Positions 36,586 through 47,307 of a stretch of DNA of 64,000 bases are shown here, one piece after another (the stretch's first letter is position 1; each line of letters opens with the position of its first letter). A model generated the notes under the pieces. That model saw only the letters and a list, made by a program, of their open reading frames with translations. It had not been told where the DNA came from and made no database searches. The position numbers and the translations under genes are program-made. Source of the stretch: Symsagittifera roscoffensis (Eukaryota; Xenacoelomorpha; Acoela; Convolutidae); the NCBI RefSeq assembly GCF_963678635.1, contig NC_087063.1:4624580-4688579 (forward strand), in the 5' to 3' direction.

Positions 36586-37364
36586 TCTGGACCCCTCCGT
36601 ATTGATGAGTCCACTAAATCATACTCGTTAAGTATGATTTCACTGGGGCCAGGAAGGTTGTTGGCAATTTGGTTCTAAGACTTGTCTGATTTCTGTACCC
36701 AATTAGTTGCAACCACGTCCGAGTTAAATTCAACGAATTTTCTAGTTGTTTTAGTCCAGTAACGATGTTACTCACTTATTTATCAGTTTTTCCGTTTCAA
36801 AAATTATCGATATCTCAAAAACGGCGATTTGTGGGGGATCAAAATATTCTTTATTTGACCCTAAAAACCCATCTGTTTACCGACCATTTGACTGAAAAAT
36901 GGTATAAGAATATTATTATGAGTATTATAAACAGTTTTTCTAATTTTATTCTACCCCTCCGTCTCCGTTCAACATCCGAATTAGGGTGCTTAGCTCGGAA
37001 ATTCCCAACTCGGTCAAGGGTCACTACATGGCAGTCGCTGTCAACCCCTCCAGAGATTGATATCTTACTTTTTGTACCAATAGCGATACAAAACGTGTAA
37101 ACGATACCCAACAGTCGATTTATTTTGTCCTTGAGACCCTTCTTGTTGTTTCTTGAACTGCTTGCCGGATCAGTCTTTCGCTCTAATCCCTTGAACCTGT
37201 CGGATTGAGCGCAAAGTACCATCAACGTGCTTCAGTAATCAGGCAACCCTAGGGAACGGGCACCAAAAGAAGGCCACAATTTTGATCGTAACAATCCTGT
37301 TTGGTATACATGCCTATAAAACCAAAATATCTAAGAACAACTAGGGGAGGGTTCGATCATTTTT
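36586..37364. other. Non-coding stretch
   Basis: No gene seen. ORFs overlap on both strands at 36765-37225, neither with recognisable content. Isolated 'acccctccgt' motifs resemble the array minisatellite. Confidence 0.35.
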
Positions 37365-39480
37365 CTTGGATGGTTTTTTCTACAATTTTTGTAACTTTCG
37401 CCCGGATTAACATACCGACGGAAAACAAAACTAAGTTATGAAACGACTGGCTAGCGTCCAAACACGGCTTCATATGCTTTTAACCGTCTCTACCAAAGCC
37501 AGTTCAATGTGTGGTCCATTAACATCGGGTCGACAAAGTCATTTTTTTAAAAAGCTATCGACCAGAGCAAGCAAATTAACTTAAAAAACATGCAAAAATA
37601 GTGAGGTCATGGCTGGGTCCCAGACCACGAGGTCACTCCAAAAAACAGGTCACTTCTTAGTACGTCACTACTTATTATCATAATACTAGTTTTTCTTCAG
37701 TGGATAAAATTAATCATATCCATCGGAGATGGGTCAACACTTTCCCTCAAATTCTATCTTCTCATATTCTGAAAAATGAGTTAGATGTTGCCTAAATTCA
37801 ACTGCAGCCATACCAAGAAGCTAAAAATTGTCAGAAAACTAGTTTCAACCTTCTCACAAGACCCTTCTGGATTGTCGATTCCGGTCGAAGAGCGGTCTTG
37901 TAATAGTCCAGTTAGGGTAGCAAAATCTTCTCAATGCCCCTCCGAATTCTCAGGTTCTGCTCCGTAACAATTGTAGCGGTACAATCGTTACAATTCGGAT
38001 AGTCTCGATTGTAATCTCAATATAGTTTTCATTTTTTTTCTTCACTGTCGAGAATCGTTCTAGTTTTCTACTAGCGAAAATTGTTCTACTGATTCTCGCG
38101 CATTATCAGTTCCTGCATAATTTCAAGGTCGTGAAGTGTCTTTATTTTCCAACGATTGTTTGAAAATTACATTGTCACTGCAAACTGACCTCTCCCAATT
38201 CATTAAATTGAACGATTAACACTGTTAAATCGACGAAACTGCCAATTTTCTCACTCGGCTGCTGCTAGAAAAATTCCATTGTTGACATGTATTTTGGCCG
38301 CCATTCTGGTCGAATGTCACTTTTTTTGATTTTTCGGTTTTTTCATCTTTTTTGGCCTATTCTCAGGTACTATAGTACTTTTTGTTTGGTTTCCTGTATA
38401 TTTTTAAGTGTTTTTGGTCATGTTACGTGAATTTTCGGTCTTAACTAGGATAAAAAGCTAAGTCAGGGAACCCGGAAAGCTTCCGCGTTCCGTCTTTCTG
38501 ATTTCCGCGCTTTTTCAGTAGTAGCAAAATTTCAAGACAATGAAGTGTCTTTATTTTGGAACATTCGCCCGGAAGTACATATCGACGGAAAATAAAGCTA
38601 GGTTCTAAAACGACGGGCCAGCGACTAAACACAGCTCTACATGCTTTTCACCGTCCCTGCCAAAGCCAGTTCTTTTGGTGGTTTTCCTATTATCGGGTCG
38701 ACAAAAACATTACTGTTTCCGGCTTCGGCCAAAACACCCAAATTAACTTAATTATATCCAAAATAGTGAGCTCATGGCTGGGTCTCAGTATCCTCAGACC
38801 ACGAGGTCACCCCTAAAAACTATTCATTATTTTACTTTTGTTTTTTGTTCAATAGATAAAAATCATCATCTCCATCGAAGATGGATCAACACTTTCCCTC
38901 ACACCTAGCTTCTCATTCTCTGAAAATTAAACGGGATGTTAATTAAATTCAACTCAGGCCTTGACCAGGAAGCTAAAAATTTTATATAAAACAGTTTGAG
39001 CCTGGGCCCGAGACCTCTCCGGATTCCAGAATCCGGGGAAATAAAACTCCTATTTCTTTCCAAAAGGCTGGACACGCCGTCCCAGTACCCTTCCTTTTTC
39101 TCGGGTTCAGCGTTGTAACGATTGTAGCAGCACAATCGTTACAACTCGGAATGGTTCCTGACAAATTCTAATCACAGTTTCAATCTTTTGTCGTTTTCTC
39201 GTAGTTGTTTTCACTGCAACTATTGTTGATCTGTTTCGCCGCTTCAGTGTGTGCGAAATATAAAAATGCTACGTGTCTTTCACGCACGCCCAAATCGAAA
39301 TTTTTAAAAATTAGCATGTCTGTTAAAACTTACCCTTCCCGATTTGTCTAATGGTTCAAATAACGCTGCTAATCCATTAAAACCATCAATCTTACAGGCC
39401 AAATGTCCTTTTTCAGATCGATAAAATTTCGATTGCGAAACTGTATGTTCGTACATTCTGGTCGAATGTCACATATACAC
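37365..39480. repeat. Old ~1.15-kb tandem duplication
   Basis: Landmarks occur twice in the same order: 'cgcccgga' with 'gacggaaaa' (37399, 38566), 'catggctgggtc', 'atgggtcaacactttccctc' or close variants, the hairpin (37964, 39112) and 'cattctggtcgaatgtcac' (about 38300, 39454). The spacing is 1.15-1.17 kb and the copies are heavily diverged. No coding signal is seen. These could be two old long terminal repeats or a duplicated non-coding repeat. Confidence 0.65.
39112..39145. other. 14-bp perfect stem, 6-nt loop hairpin
   Basis: 'gttgtaacgattgt' pairs perfectly with 'acaatcgttacaac' around the loop 'agcagc'. The partner at 37964-37991 keeps an 11-bp stem with one mismatch around 'agcggt'. 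Survival of pairing in both diverged copies is notable. Confidence 0.8.
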
Positions 39481-40230
39481 CCGGGACAGCCCGGTCAATG
39501 TCCTCATTGAGTCTCGTAGTCCTCATCAAAATGGTACAGTGCCATCGATTAGAATTTACAAAATGCATAAAGTCACTTTATCCACTTCATCTCGGCTCAC
39601 ATAAATGGCATCATACTACACTACTATAGCCTTCCAAATTCTTTCACCAATCTTCACTATCGAGGATATACTTAAGCAAGAATATCTTTTTAGACTTCCA
39701 TTGTCTATGTCCCGATTTAAAGCTTTTTCTCCTAGGTTTAAAATTGAAGGAACGCAGGACGGTCCTGCCAACCCACAAACTAAAATTATCCTACTATGCT
39801 TCTTATCCCTTCGGAAATTTAACTGTAACTCGCCCTGAATATTAAAATTAAGGAACTCGGTGGTTAGAAGGAACAATGAAATAATCTCCTTCTTCAAAAG
39901 ATTACCCAAGCCTTTCATGTCACCACAAAGTGATTAGTCGTCCTAGTTAATCAAAAACAATCATTCAGGCTAGAATTTTTTAATGTATTCTTTAATCAAG
40001 CCTCACTAACTAAAATCATCCTTCAAATTTATAAATTCAACAAATTTTTTTATCTTCAAAACTCAACTAAATGTTTTCTTTTCAATTTCAATTGTAAACC
40101 TAGTTGCTTTGTTTCTCATTTGAGTTTTATGTCACACACAGAACAATTCTGAGTTTTAGCATCTTCTTTTTCGTCGGTTCTTTGTCTTCTTCTTCGTTCG
40201 TCGTTTAGAAGTTCTAAAACTTCTAAATTC
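39481..40230. other. Left flank of the giant element
   Basis: AT-rich. Overlapping ORFs at 39605-39838 (+) and 39616-39918 (-) have no recognisable content. The last 115 bp (40116-40230) read on the minus strand give a Glu/Arg-rich peptide ending in a stop. This DNA was continuous with the sequence right of 63138 before insertion. Confidence 0.4.
40227..40230. repeat. Possible 4-bp target duplication (left)
   Basis: ATTC here and ATTC at 63138-63141 flank the element if each LTR ends at C (41138, 63137). If the LTR instead ends in CA the match drops to TTC. A 4-bp duplication is usual for many Ty3/gypsy elements. Confidence 0.5.
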
Positions 40231-40793
40231 TGTGCCAGTCGGTCATATTTGGAAGTTTGACCTTGAGAGAAGCAAAAAACACTTAATTTTGGGGTGAAAT
40301 TTAATTTTTCAAAAATTCGAATGGAGCATGTCATGCACGATTTTCTCGCGATAACTGAAAGTCAAAAAAGAGAAGTCAGAACAATCGAGTGACAATCGCG
40401 GGAAAGTTGCAAGAAAAATCGGTAGGAAATTGCTATTCGCAATTTCCGTCACAGCAATAACCTAGAGTAGAGCTGTCCCATTCGAAACAGAGACAAGAGT
40501 ATTCCCACGAACTGGATTATTGTGACTTGACTGGAGTATTATTCTAAACTGGACTAGAGTGAACCTTCGGTGGAAAGGTGGACAGCTTGAGTGTCCTAAT
40601 GGTTCACGAGAAATTATAGTCTAGAGTACAAACTTATTCTTGTTGTTAAAACTGACAAACATTAAACTCATTTTAGTTACATTATTTAATTCTTGAGTTG
40701 ATTACCGACTTGATTACTCCCAGTTCTTGAGCGTGCTACAATGTGAGTACTAATTTAAATTTCTAGAGTGTGTTTTATGATTATTATGTTGAG

Positions 40794-40799
40794 GTAAGG
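40794..40799 (+). promoter_or_regulatory. Candidate splice donor in 5' LTR
   Basis: GAG|GTAAGG fits the donor consensus well. If transcription starts upstream of it, it could supply the leader of a spliced post-pol mRNA, using an acceptor such as 52699. Confidence 0.3.
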
Positions 40800-40846
40800 C
40801 GAGTTTTAGGTTGATCCATCTGAAATGAATCAAAGTTCCACTGTCT

Positions 40847-40852
40847 AATAAA
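40847..40852 (+). promoter_or_regulatory. Polyadenylation signal AATAAA in LTR
   Basis: Canonical hexamer in the LTR, repeated at 62846-62851 in the 3' copy. It would define the R region downstream. No clear TATA box was identified. Confidence 0.5.
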
Positions 40853-41150
40853 AAGTAACTTAACGGATTGTTCCGACCCGGTTTTTAACGGCGTTCATGT
40901 ATTTTGGGTATCTAGAGACCTAAGTATGGGGACGTTCCTAATTCTAGAGTGGGGGGATATTTTAGTAGTAGCCTTTAAGCTGTAACGGGTCGTAGTCTCA
41001 TGTCACCAACGAACCGAATTGGCTCCGACTGATTTGAGGTAGAAAAACACAAGAGATAGTGTCCCTGACTCTTGAGCCAATGGTTATAGGGCCTATTTTT
41101 CTTAAGCCTCATGTGTGACTGCAGTAGACGAATGTTACATAGTGTTTTTA

Positions 41151-41165
41151 TGGCGCTCCTGGGTG
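41151..41165 (+). promoter_or_regulatory. Candidate primer-binding site, tRNA-Asn-like
   Basis: TGGCGCTCCTGGGTG starts with TGG 11 nt after the LTR. It matches the complement of the 3' end of a typical eukaryotic tRNA-Asn at 13 of 15 positions, as I recall that tRNA. The two mismatches and the long spacer make this tentative. Confidence 0.45.
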
Positions 41166-41634
41166 TTTACGACATCAAGACTACGGAGTCGAACCCACTT
41201 GAGACAGCTTCGGGCTGAATGCCCATTCTAGAGTACCGGCGGTGCGGTTCGACAGGAACGTGCAAACCTTCCGGTTGTACCGTGATAGCTTTTTAAGAAA
41301 ACTCGAGAAAACTTCCTGGTACGCTCTCCGAACGAGGTTTAGCTAACCGAGTAAAGGGGGGCAACTAGGGGGACAAAAACACGAGCAAAAAGACAAAAAG
41401 CAAAACAAAAACCAGAAAAGAATAGAAAAAGGAACAAAAACCATAAAACGAAAAAAGACAGTGACTTTGACACCAGATTAGTTGGATCAAACCTTTATAT
41501 TAATTAAATAGTATACCCATACTGTTTTACAATTTCGATCGTTTCGATCAACCTAGCAATTTAACCCAGCAACCTCAATAAAATGGGGCGTTGTCAAGGG
41601 TTTTTAGATAGCTTGGAACTTAGCTGGACAACAA

Positions 41635-41830
41635 GGAGACTTGACTGGAAGAGGTGACCAGCCGAGTGGGAAAGTGGTTCAGGAGCACTTGAGCTGAACC
41701 AATAGGAGACTTGACTGGAAGAGGTGACCAGCCGAGTGGGAAAGTGGTTCAGGAGCACTTGAGCTGAACCAATAGGAGACTGGACTGGAAGAGGTGACCA
41801 GTCGAGTGGGAAAGTAGCCAAGAAGGATTT
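41635..41830 (+). repeat. Three 70-bp direct repeats
   Basis: 'ggagacttgactggaagagg' starts at 41635, 41705 and 41775 (the last with a T to G change and a truncated end). The first two copies are practically identical. The unit contains 'cacttgagctgaacc'. Confidence 0.9.
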
Positions 41831-42680
41831 GGCAGTTCTCGAGTTCTCAAGTTGGGCAGAACGGGTATCGTTAAAATTCATATTACATTATAGGAAATAA
41901 GTGTAAAATTGGATAAGCGATATCCCCCGGTTTTGAGGAACGTTTTTACTTGAGCAGGCCTAGAGACAGGTCTATGGTTTTCTCTTGAGAGGTTTAGCAT
42001 CCGGCGCTTAAGGTAATTTTAGGCTTAAGAAGGGGGGCTAAAAAGGGGGGAGGTTAGAAGGGGGCTGGTTAAGTTAGAGGTTGGCGGTTGTAAATTGTAA
42101 AAAGGGGAGAAATTAGAGTAACTAATTAGTCGACATCGTTGATTTAGTTACATTAGTCATTTACACGCGCTGGTCATAGGAAGCGGATATCCAAAATTGG
42201 AATTAGGTTAAGGTAGGTACCCTGGTCGGATCGGTAGGGGGGAACGGACATAGACAGTTTTTGTGATACCCCATAAGATCGCTAGCAGGGGGGAAGGAAA
42301 CGCGTGGCAATTAGGTACCAGACATTTTTTCGATAGAAGGTAGACATTTGTCACCTTTGAATTTTAGGTGGGCTCATCTTTCCGTTTTATTACTTTTTCT
42401 AGCTTGGATTTTTGTTGCATTTTGATAAGGATTTGTGTTTAGTTTTTATACGAACAGGTGATCACAAGATACCTGCGCACAGGTTTTGGTCTCAAGTTGC
42501 TTGGAACATTGAAAGAAAGGTAATTAAAAAGAAATAAGAAATAGGGGGGTCAGCATTTGGCTTTTAAGAGAGGGTTTTTGGGAAAATTTTTACTAGAGCT
42601 TCAGTGGTGGCACGAGGTACAGTGAATCAAGAAGTCCCCATAACGAAGAAGAAAGAGGCCCCACCGCTCAGACACTTGTC

Positions 42681-43455
42681 AACAGTCTTGGGACAGTGCC
42701 AAGAAGTCTTGGGACAGAGCAGTCTGGGGACAGTCTTGGGACAGTGCAGTCCTGGGACAGTGTTGGACCAGAACAGTCTTGATACAGTCTTGGGACAGTG
42801 GTCTTGGGACAAGGGTCTTGGGACAGGGTCTTGGGACAGTGGTCTTGGGACAAGGGTCTTGGGACAGGGTCTTGGGACAGGGTCTTGGGACAGTGGTCTT
42901 GGGACAAGAGTCTTGGGACAGGGTCTTGGGACAGTGGTCTTGGGACAAGGGTCTTGGGACAGGGTCTTGGGACAAGGGTCTTGGGACAGGGTCTTGGGAC
43001 AAGGGTCTTGGGACAGGGTCTTGGGACAGTGGTCTTGGGACAAGGGTCTTGGGACAGGGTCTTGGGACAAGGGTCTTGGGACAGTGGTCTTGGGACAAGG
43101 GTCTTGGGACAGGGTCTTGAGACAGTGGTCTTGGGACAAGGGTCTTGGGATAGTAGTCTTGGGACAGTAGTCTTGGGACACTAGCCTTGGGACAGTAGTC
43201 TTGGGACACTAACCTAGTCTTGGGACACTAGTCTTGGGACACTAGTCTTGGGACACTAGTCTTGGGACACTAGTCTTGGGACACTAGTCTTGGGACACTA
43301 GCCTTGGGACAGTAGCCTTGGGATAGTACTCTCAGGACAAGGGTCCTGGGACACTGACGAAGCACTGGGACAGTACCGAACAGTCTTGGGACAGTAGAAG
43401 AAAGCCTGGGACGGTACAAAGAAGAGTAGGGACGGTAACTGGAAGTCTTAGGACA
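42681..43455 (+). repeat. GTCTTGGGACARG minisatellite
   Basis: Roughly 45-50 copies of a 13-14-bp unit, GTCTTGGGACAGG / GTCTTGGGACAAGG, with variants (GGACAGTG, GGACACTA) clustered in blocks that suggest higher-order duplication. Neither strand contains stops over long stretches, so several spurious ORFs with repeated 'LGQ' or 'SQD' peptides appear. It lies in the leader immediately before gag. Confidence 0.95.
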
Positions 43456-43714
43456 GTATAAAAATTGAAGTAAAATTACAACAAGTTGTTTAAAGACAGA
43501 ATTAAGACAGAACAAGACTAATTGGAACCCGGTACGGTTGGGACCACAAATAAAGAAAGTTACTCGAAGATTTTAGAAAGAGGACTGGGACAAGGTTTTT
43601 ATCACGTTGTAAATTTTCTTTTAAGAATTTGTTTCCACAAGATTTTTTTTTATTCTTAGAATAGAATTGTGTATATAATAATATTGTAAATAAGAGCAAT
43701 TGTAAACAGAAATA

Positions 43715-44164
43715 ATGAGACGGAGTAGGGTACCGGTGCTCGAAAAAAGGTCAAGTGGATCGAACACGAAATATAACTCGTCGCTGCGTGGAACGACATC
43801 AAGGGGCCCAAGCAAAACAAAAAATAACTTTTCAGTTAGCATGGTCAGCACGAGGAGTGGCACCGAGAGCAAGACGCGAGAAGATGCGAGGGAAAAACAG
43901 GTGGAGCCTACAATTGAAATCGACCTAGAGACACCAGACCAGAGCGTAGATGAACTGGAGAAAAAGACGACGGAGTCAACTCCAATGCCCAATGCAGAAG
44001 AACCAAACCCGAAACCCATAGAGTTCTCACCAATAGACAATGTGGAAGATGCAATAGGCAACACCGAAGAGACGGTGAAAGAAGACTCTCAAGTAAAAAA
44101 GACATCTTTTACAGAAAGGTTGGCGATGATGGTCGGAATAAAAACGAAAAAAAAACATGACTGA
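43715..44164 (+). CDS. gag: gag N-terminal segment
   Basis: Opens at ATG 43715 and runs 149 codons. A basic N-terminus is followed by 'SMVSTRSG' (about residues 42-49) and an acidic, Pro/Glu-rich stretch without clear domains. The 'TRSG' motif parallels 'VETRSQ' in the array relics. It ends four to eight bases into the next frame, right after a run of nine A. The neighbouring gag frame (from 44157) reads on one base later, so this looks like the true start of gag with one extra base in the A-run. It may alternatively be a small upstream protein whose stop overlaps the ATG of gag. Confidence 0.6.
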   Translation: MRRSRVPVLEKRSSGSNTKYNSSLRGTTSRGPSKTKNNFSVSMVSTRSGTESKTREDAREKQVEPTIEIDLETPDQSVDELEKKTTESTPMPNAEEPNPKPIEFSPIDNVEDAIGNTEETVKEDSQVKKTSFTERLAMMVGIKTKKKHD

Positions 44165-45749
44165 AGAACCAAAAGCTGAAAGAGCACGAACATTTGGGAC
44201 AGTGAGCACGAAGACGACAGAAGCCAATCCAAGAGAGGAACAAAATAAAGCAGAAGCTACGGCCGAGGACAGACCGACGGCTGACCATGAAGAGGCTACT
44301 ATTGAGCTAGGTGACTTGATGGCGAAACTGAATCAGATCGACAAAAAACTGAAGCACAGCGAAGAGGACAGAGAAGTGATAAGAAAAGAATTAAGATACA
44401 ACAAACACGAGTATCTGGATAGTTATTTTAACCTGGCTAAGGCAACAGATGAGAGACTCAAGGAGATGTCAGATAAGGTAGAAACCACCAATGAAGAACG
44501 AGATAAGAACATCAAAAAAGATATGCAACAGTTGAAAAACCGATATGATGATGTCAACAGCCAATTAGGTAGCCTGGAAAAGAGAATGGACACAATGAGC
44601 AAAAATCAGGCCGAAAGTTCATGTGCAATACAGACGAAATTGGATGCAATCTTGAGAAATTCTACCTCACAAGAAAGACCGGCAGCGGATCGCACGCAAG
44701 GCACCAGAGTTGACTTTGTGGAACCACAAAGGAGCAAACGGCAATCGACACCGTTGGCCTTAACCCGGGATACGGTGAGCATAGCACCAACAGCTGCTAA
44801 AACAATCATGAAGAATGGAACGTCAAGTGCAACGACTTGCCCGGGGGACTCAACAGCTAACAGCAACGTAGGTCCGGATGCTATGACATGGGCAAGCACT
44901 TGGGAGATGATGAACAGGACTCTAGAGGCCTTCGCCACGAGGAACACTGACTCGAGCGATAGGAGGGACGGAAAATCAAGAAAAACTTTCAAGAAGCCAA
45001 AGGAATTCAAAGACGACTCCGATGGATGTATCGACACTTGGGTGGAAGTGATGAGATTACACCTAGAGCAAGATAACTTAAATGATGAAAGACAAGCATG
45101 CACAGCCATACTCAGCAACTTAGAAGGCACGGCATTAAAATGCGTGGTCGCAAAGAAAGAAGAAGAACGCGACACCGCGGACAAGATCTTCGAGATATTG
45201 CTGAATCGATTCGGGTCAGGCATGAAGGGTCACCAAGCGATGATGCGATTTGAAAAGAGAAGGAAGAGGGACGGCGAGTCAATAGATCGGTTCCTAGATG
45301 ATCTCGAGAGCTTGAGAAGAAGGAGTGACCCAGAGGAGTCGACAAACAGAAGAAACTTCAGCATTGCCTCGAAGTTCATTGATGGGGTAAAAAGTGACGA
45401 CTTAAGGACAATGTTAGCAACATACTACACATTGTCGAAAGACAGCGCACCAACCCCAGAAGAAATGAGACAGAAATCAAGGGAGTACATGCTGATGAAG
45501 CCCAAGAAGTACTCATATTCAGAAAACAGGAACACACAGGGGGGAGGCCAACCCCAGAGGTCATCATGGTACAAACCGAGAGATGATATGGACAAGCGCA
45601 GATCATGCGCGAACTGCGGGTCAGCGGACCACCACGTGGCTGACTGCACAACATACAAACAAGGCATGAAGAGCCTAGGATACGCACCGGATGAGGAGGA
45701 CATGAGCCAGATGGAGGAACACGAGTACTATAATGGCTTAATCATCTAG
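44157..45749 (+). CDS. gag: gag: coiled coil, capsid-like region, zinc knuckle
   Basis: 530 codons. Residues ~49-165 form a Lys/Glu-rich coiled coil. Residues ~277-450 resemble the retrotransposon gag/capsid family, with 'FKDDSDGCIDTWVEVM' at its start. A CX2CX4HX4C zinc knuckle occupies C484 to C497. The frame ends at an amber codon (45747-45749), but a second zinc knuckle and the protease continue in the same frame beyond it. Gag would assemble the particle and bind RNA. It starts at ATG 44157 or, more likely, is the continuation of the upstream segment at 43715. Confidence 0.85.
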   Translation: MTEEPKAERARTFGTVSTKTTEANPREEQNKAEATAEDRPTADHEEATIELGDLMAKLNQIDKKLKHSEEDREVIRKELRYNKHEYLDSYFNLAKATDERLKEMSDKVETTNEERDKNIKKDMQQLKNRYDDVNSQLGSLEKRMDTMSKNQAESSCAIQTKLDAILRNSTSQERPAADRTQGTRVDFVEPQRSKRQSTPLALTRDTVSIAPTAAKTIMKNGTSSATTCPGDSTANSNVGPDAMTWASTWEMMNRTLEAFATRNTDSSDRRDGKSRKTFKKPKEFKDDSDGCIDTWVEVMRLHLEQDNLNDERQACTAILSNLEGTALKCVVAKKEEERDTADKIFEILLNRFGSGMKGHQAMMRFEKRRKRDGESIDRFLDDLESLRRRSDPEESTNRRNFSIASKFIDGVKSDDLRTMLATYYTLSKDSAPTPEEMRQKSREYMLMKPKKYSYSENRNTQGGGQPQRSSWYKPRDDMDKRRSCANCGSADHHVADCTTYKQGMKSLGYAPDEEDMSQMEEHEYYNGLII

Positions 45750-46826
45750 ATAGGCGCTAGATGCTTCTTCTGTAACCAGGAGGGGCACTTCAGAATGGAT
45801 TGTCCCTTGTTCTGGGAAGCGGTCAAGGACCAGAGTCACCCCAAACATAAGTTGGCATTAGCGGCGGTACAGAATCAGCGGAACAGGCAAAACGAGTTTG
45901 AATCGAGGAACTTAGGAGCACCAAGCACGGAATTGCCAACGAAGACAGTGAAAGCTGTAACACATGTTAATGGTGCGATAGAATCCGCGGCCGGGAATTC
46001 TCTAGAGATAAATTATGAGAAAGCGGCGAAGGAGGCAATTGCCAAAGTGAAACAGGATCTGGCTGCGAAAGAAATAGAGCAACGATTAAAGCTGGAGATC
46101 GAAAGACAGAATTTTAACGAAGCATTAACCGGATCGAACCCAACACCAGAGGCTGTACCGGGCTCAACAAAAACCGGGAATTGTAACACTGTGAAAATGG
46201 TGACGGGAAAGCCATTCGGCATATCGAAAATTGGGGCGAGAATAATGTCGAGAATCACAGTGGGCGGCCACGAGGTAACCAGAAACTTGAGCGAACCGAG
46301 CGACCAGACAATAATGCACATTGACGTGTACGCAGATTACTTGAGTGTTATAAGCCCACAAACGACTTCTAGAGCGCTGAGAGCACTACTCATGAGAGGG
46401 GGCAGCAAGTCGGTACGGGTTGATAACAGATATACTGAAGCTTATGGTCCACACGAGGTGATGCTAAATATAGATGGAATAAACATCTATACCAAGACCA
46501 TGATAACATGTGACGAAGACCTAATTGGGCAAATCTACGTAGGGAAAGAAGAGTTGAAAGTGAGATCGATTGGACACTGCGCTATGCTTGAAGAAGATGC
46601 GATGCACATCGGGACAGAGGCAGATGTGACAGGGCACGTGCTAGACATAAGTGGCAAAAAGACTCAACTACGTGGGTTACTTGACACGGGAGCAGTCTTG
46701 AGCGTCATACCAATCGAAACTTGGGAAAGGATGGGCTTTGACAAAGGTGACTTGATAGACTCGAGAATACGGCTGTCAGGGGCTGGGCAGGACGCCGATA
46801 ATAGCCCTCAATTTGGGGGAACGTAA
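45750..46826 (+). pseudogene. pol: Second zinc knuckle and aspartic protease segment
   Basis: In frame with gag after the TAG at 45747. A second CX2CX4HX4C knuckle spans 45762-45803. A linker of ~250 residues follows, then an aspartic protease with 'LLDTGAVLSVIP' (catalytic Asp codon at 46683). The first ATG is at 45795, but it cuts the knuckle in half and is unlikely to be a real start. The frame is lost near 46813, where the protease continues one base further along. The segment is unlikely to be translated without readthrough. Confidence 0.75.
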
Positions 46827-47307
46827 CCTGTGGATGAGCTTTATCGTGGTAGAAAACCTAGATGAATCTGACCAATTCATTTTGGGCAGAGACTTCATCA
46901 GGAATTTCGACGTAACGATTGATCTAAATAACGCAATGTTCAGGATACGGAACCCGGATAGGAGGTACGCAATCAAACCGGTAAATTTAATAATGGCAAA
47001 TGAAAACAAAGCACCGGTATTCTTGAGTAGGAGGGTGAGGCTAAAAGCTAATGAAGCGGCAATCGTAAGTTTGAAGATGAAAAATTACAATGAACTAAGT
47101 GACAACAAGCAAGTGTGTATAGTTTCGAATCCTAATAGTCAAAGTGCTGCTGTTTTAGGAAGATCATTTTCGATAACGAAGAGCGGCCTCTGCGTCAGTG
47201 TCTTGTTGAATACCCTTGATATACCGATCACGATACAGAGAGGGAGGAAACTGGGATATGCTTTACCAGTTAAAACTCGATATGAAACAATTGAGAACTC
47301 AAAATAA
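46813..47307 (+). pseudogene. pol: Protease C-terminal half and linker
   Basis: Continues the protease in the +1 frame with 'LDESDQFILGRDFIRNF', the usual C-terminal part containing the ILG-(R)D motif, then a linker with 'LLNTLDIPITIQRGRKLGY' just before a TAA at 47305. The frame step is best explained by one extra base in a short C or T/G run at about 46805-46815. It starts with TTG, so this is not an independent gene. Confidence 0.75.

Larger units (their letters stand above)
40231..41139 (+). repeat. 5' LTR
   Basis: Starts TGTGCCAG and ends GTTAC(A). It contains an AATAAA signal (40847-40852) and a good splice donor, GAG|GTAAGG, at 40793/40794. CTNGAG hexamers occur about 11 times on this strand and the reverse orientation was not seen. 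The right boundary is uncertain by one to two bases because 'at' follows in both copies. Confidence 0.93.
41166..43714 (+). other. Long untranslated leader
   Basis: About 2.6 kb between primer-binding site and gag with no credible ORF of its own. It holds three 70-bp repeats (41635-41830), G-rich runs at 42030-42060 and a large minisatellite (42681-43455). CTNGAG hexamers are frequent. ORFs through the minisatellite, on both strands, are repeat translations. Candidate donors AAG|GTAGGT and AAG|GTAATT lie near 42213 and 42519. Confidence 0.7.

Noticed and set aside
41170-41230. tRNA-like sequence with a B-box-like GGAGTCGAACCC
   Set aside because: On the minus strand the T-arm stem does not pair and no cloverleaf can be drawn.
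42604-43515. Five long ORFs on both strands with repeated LGQ/SQD peptides
   Set aside because: They are translations of a 13-14-bp minisatellite that lacks stops in several frames; no non-repeat content.
44606-45703. Long minus-strand ORFs opposite gag
   Set aside because: Shadows of the gag frame; catalytic and structural motifs are all on the plus strand.
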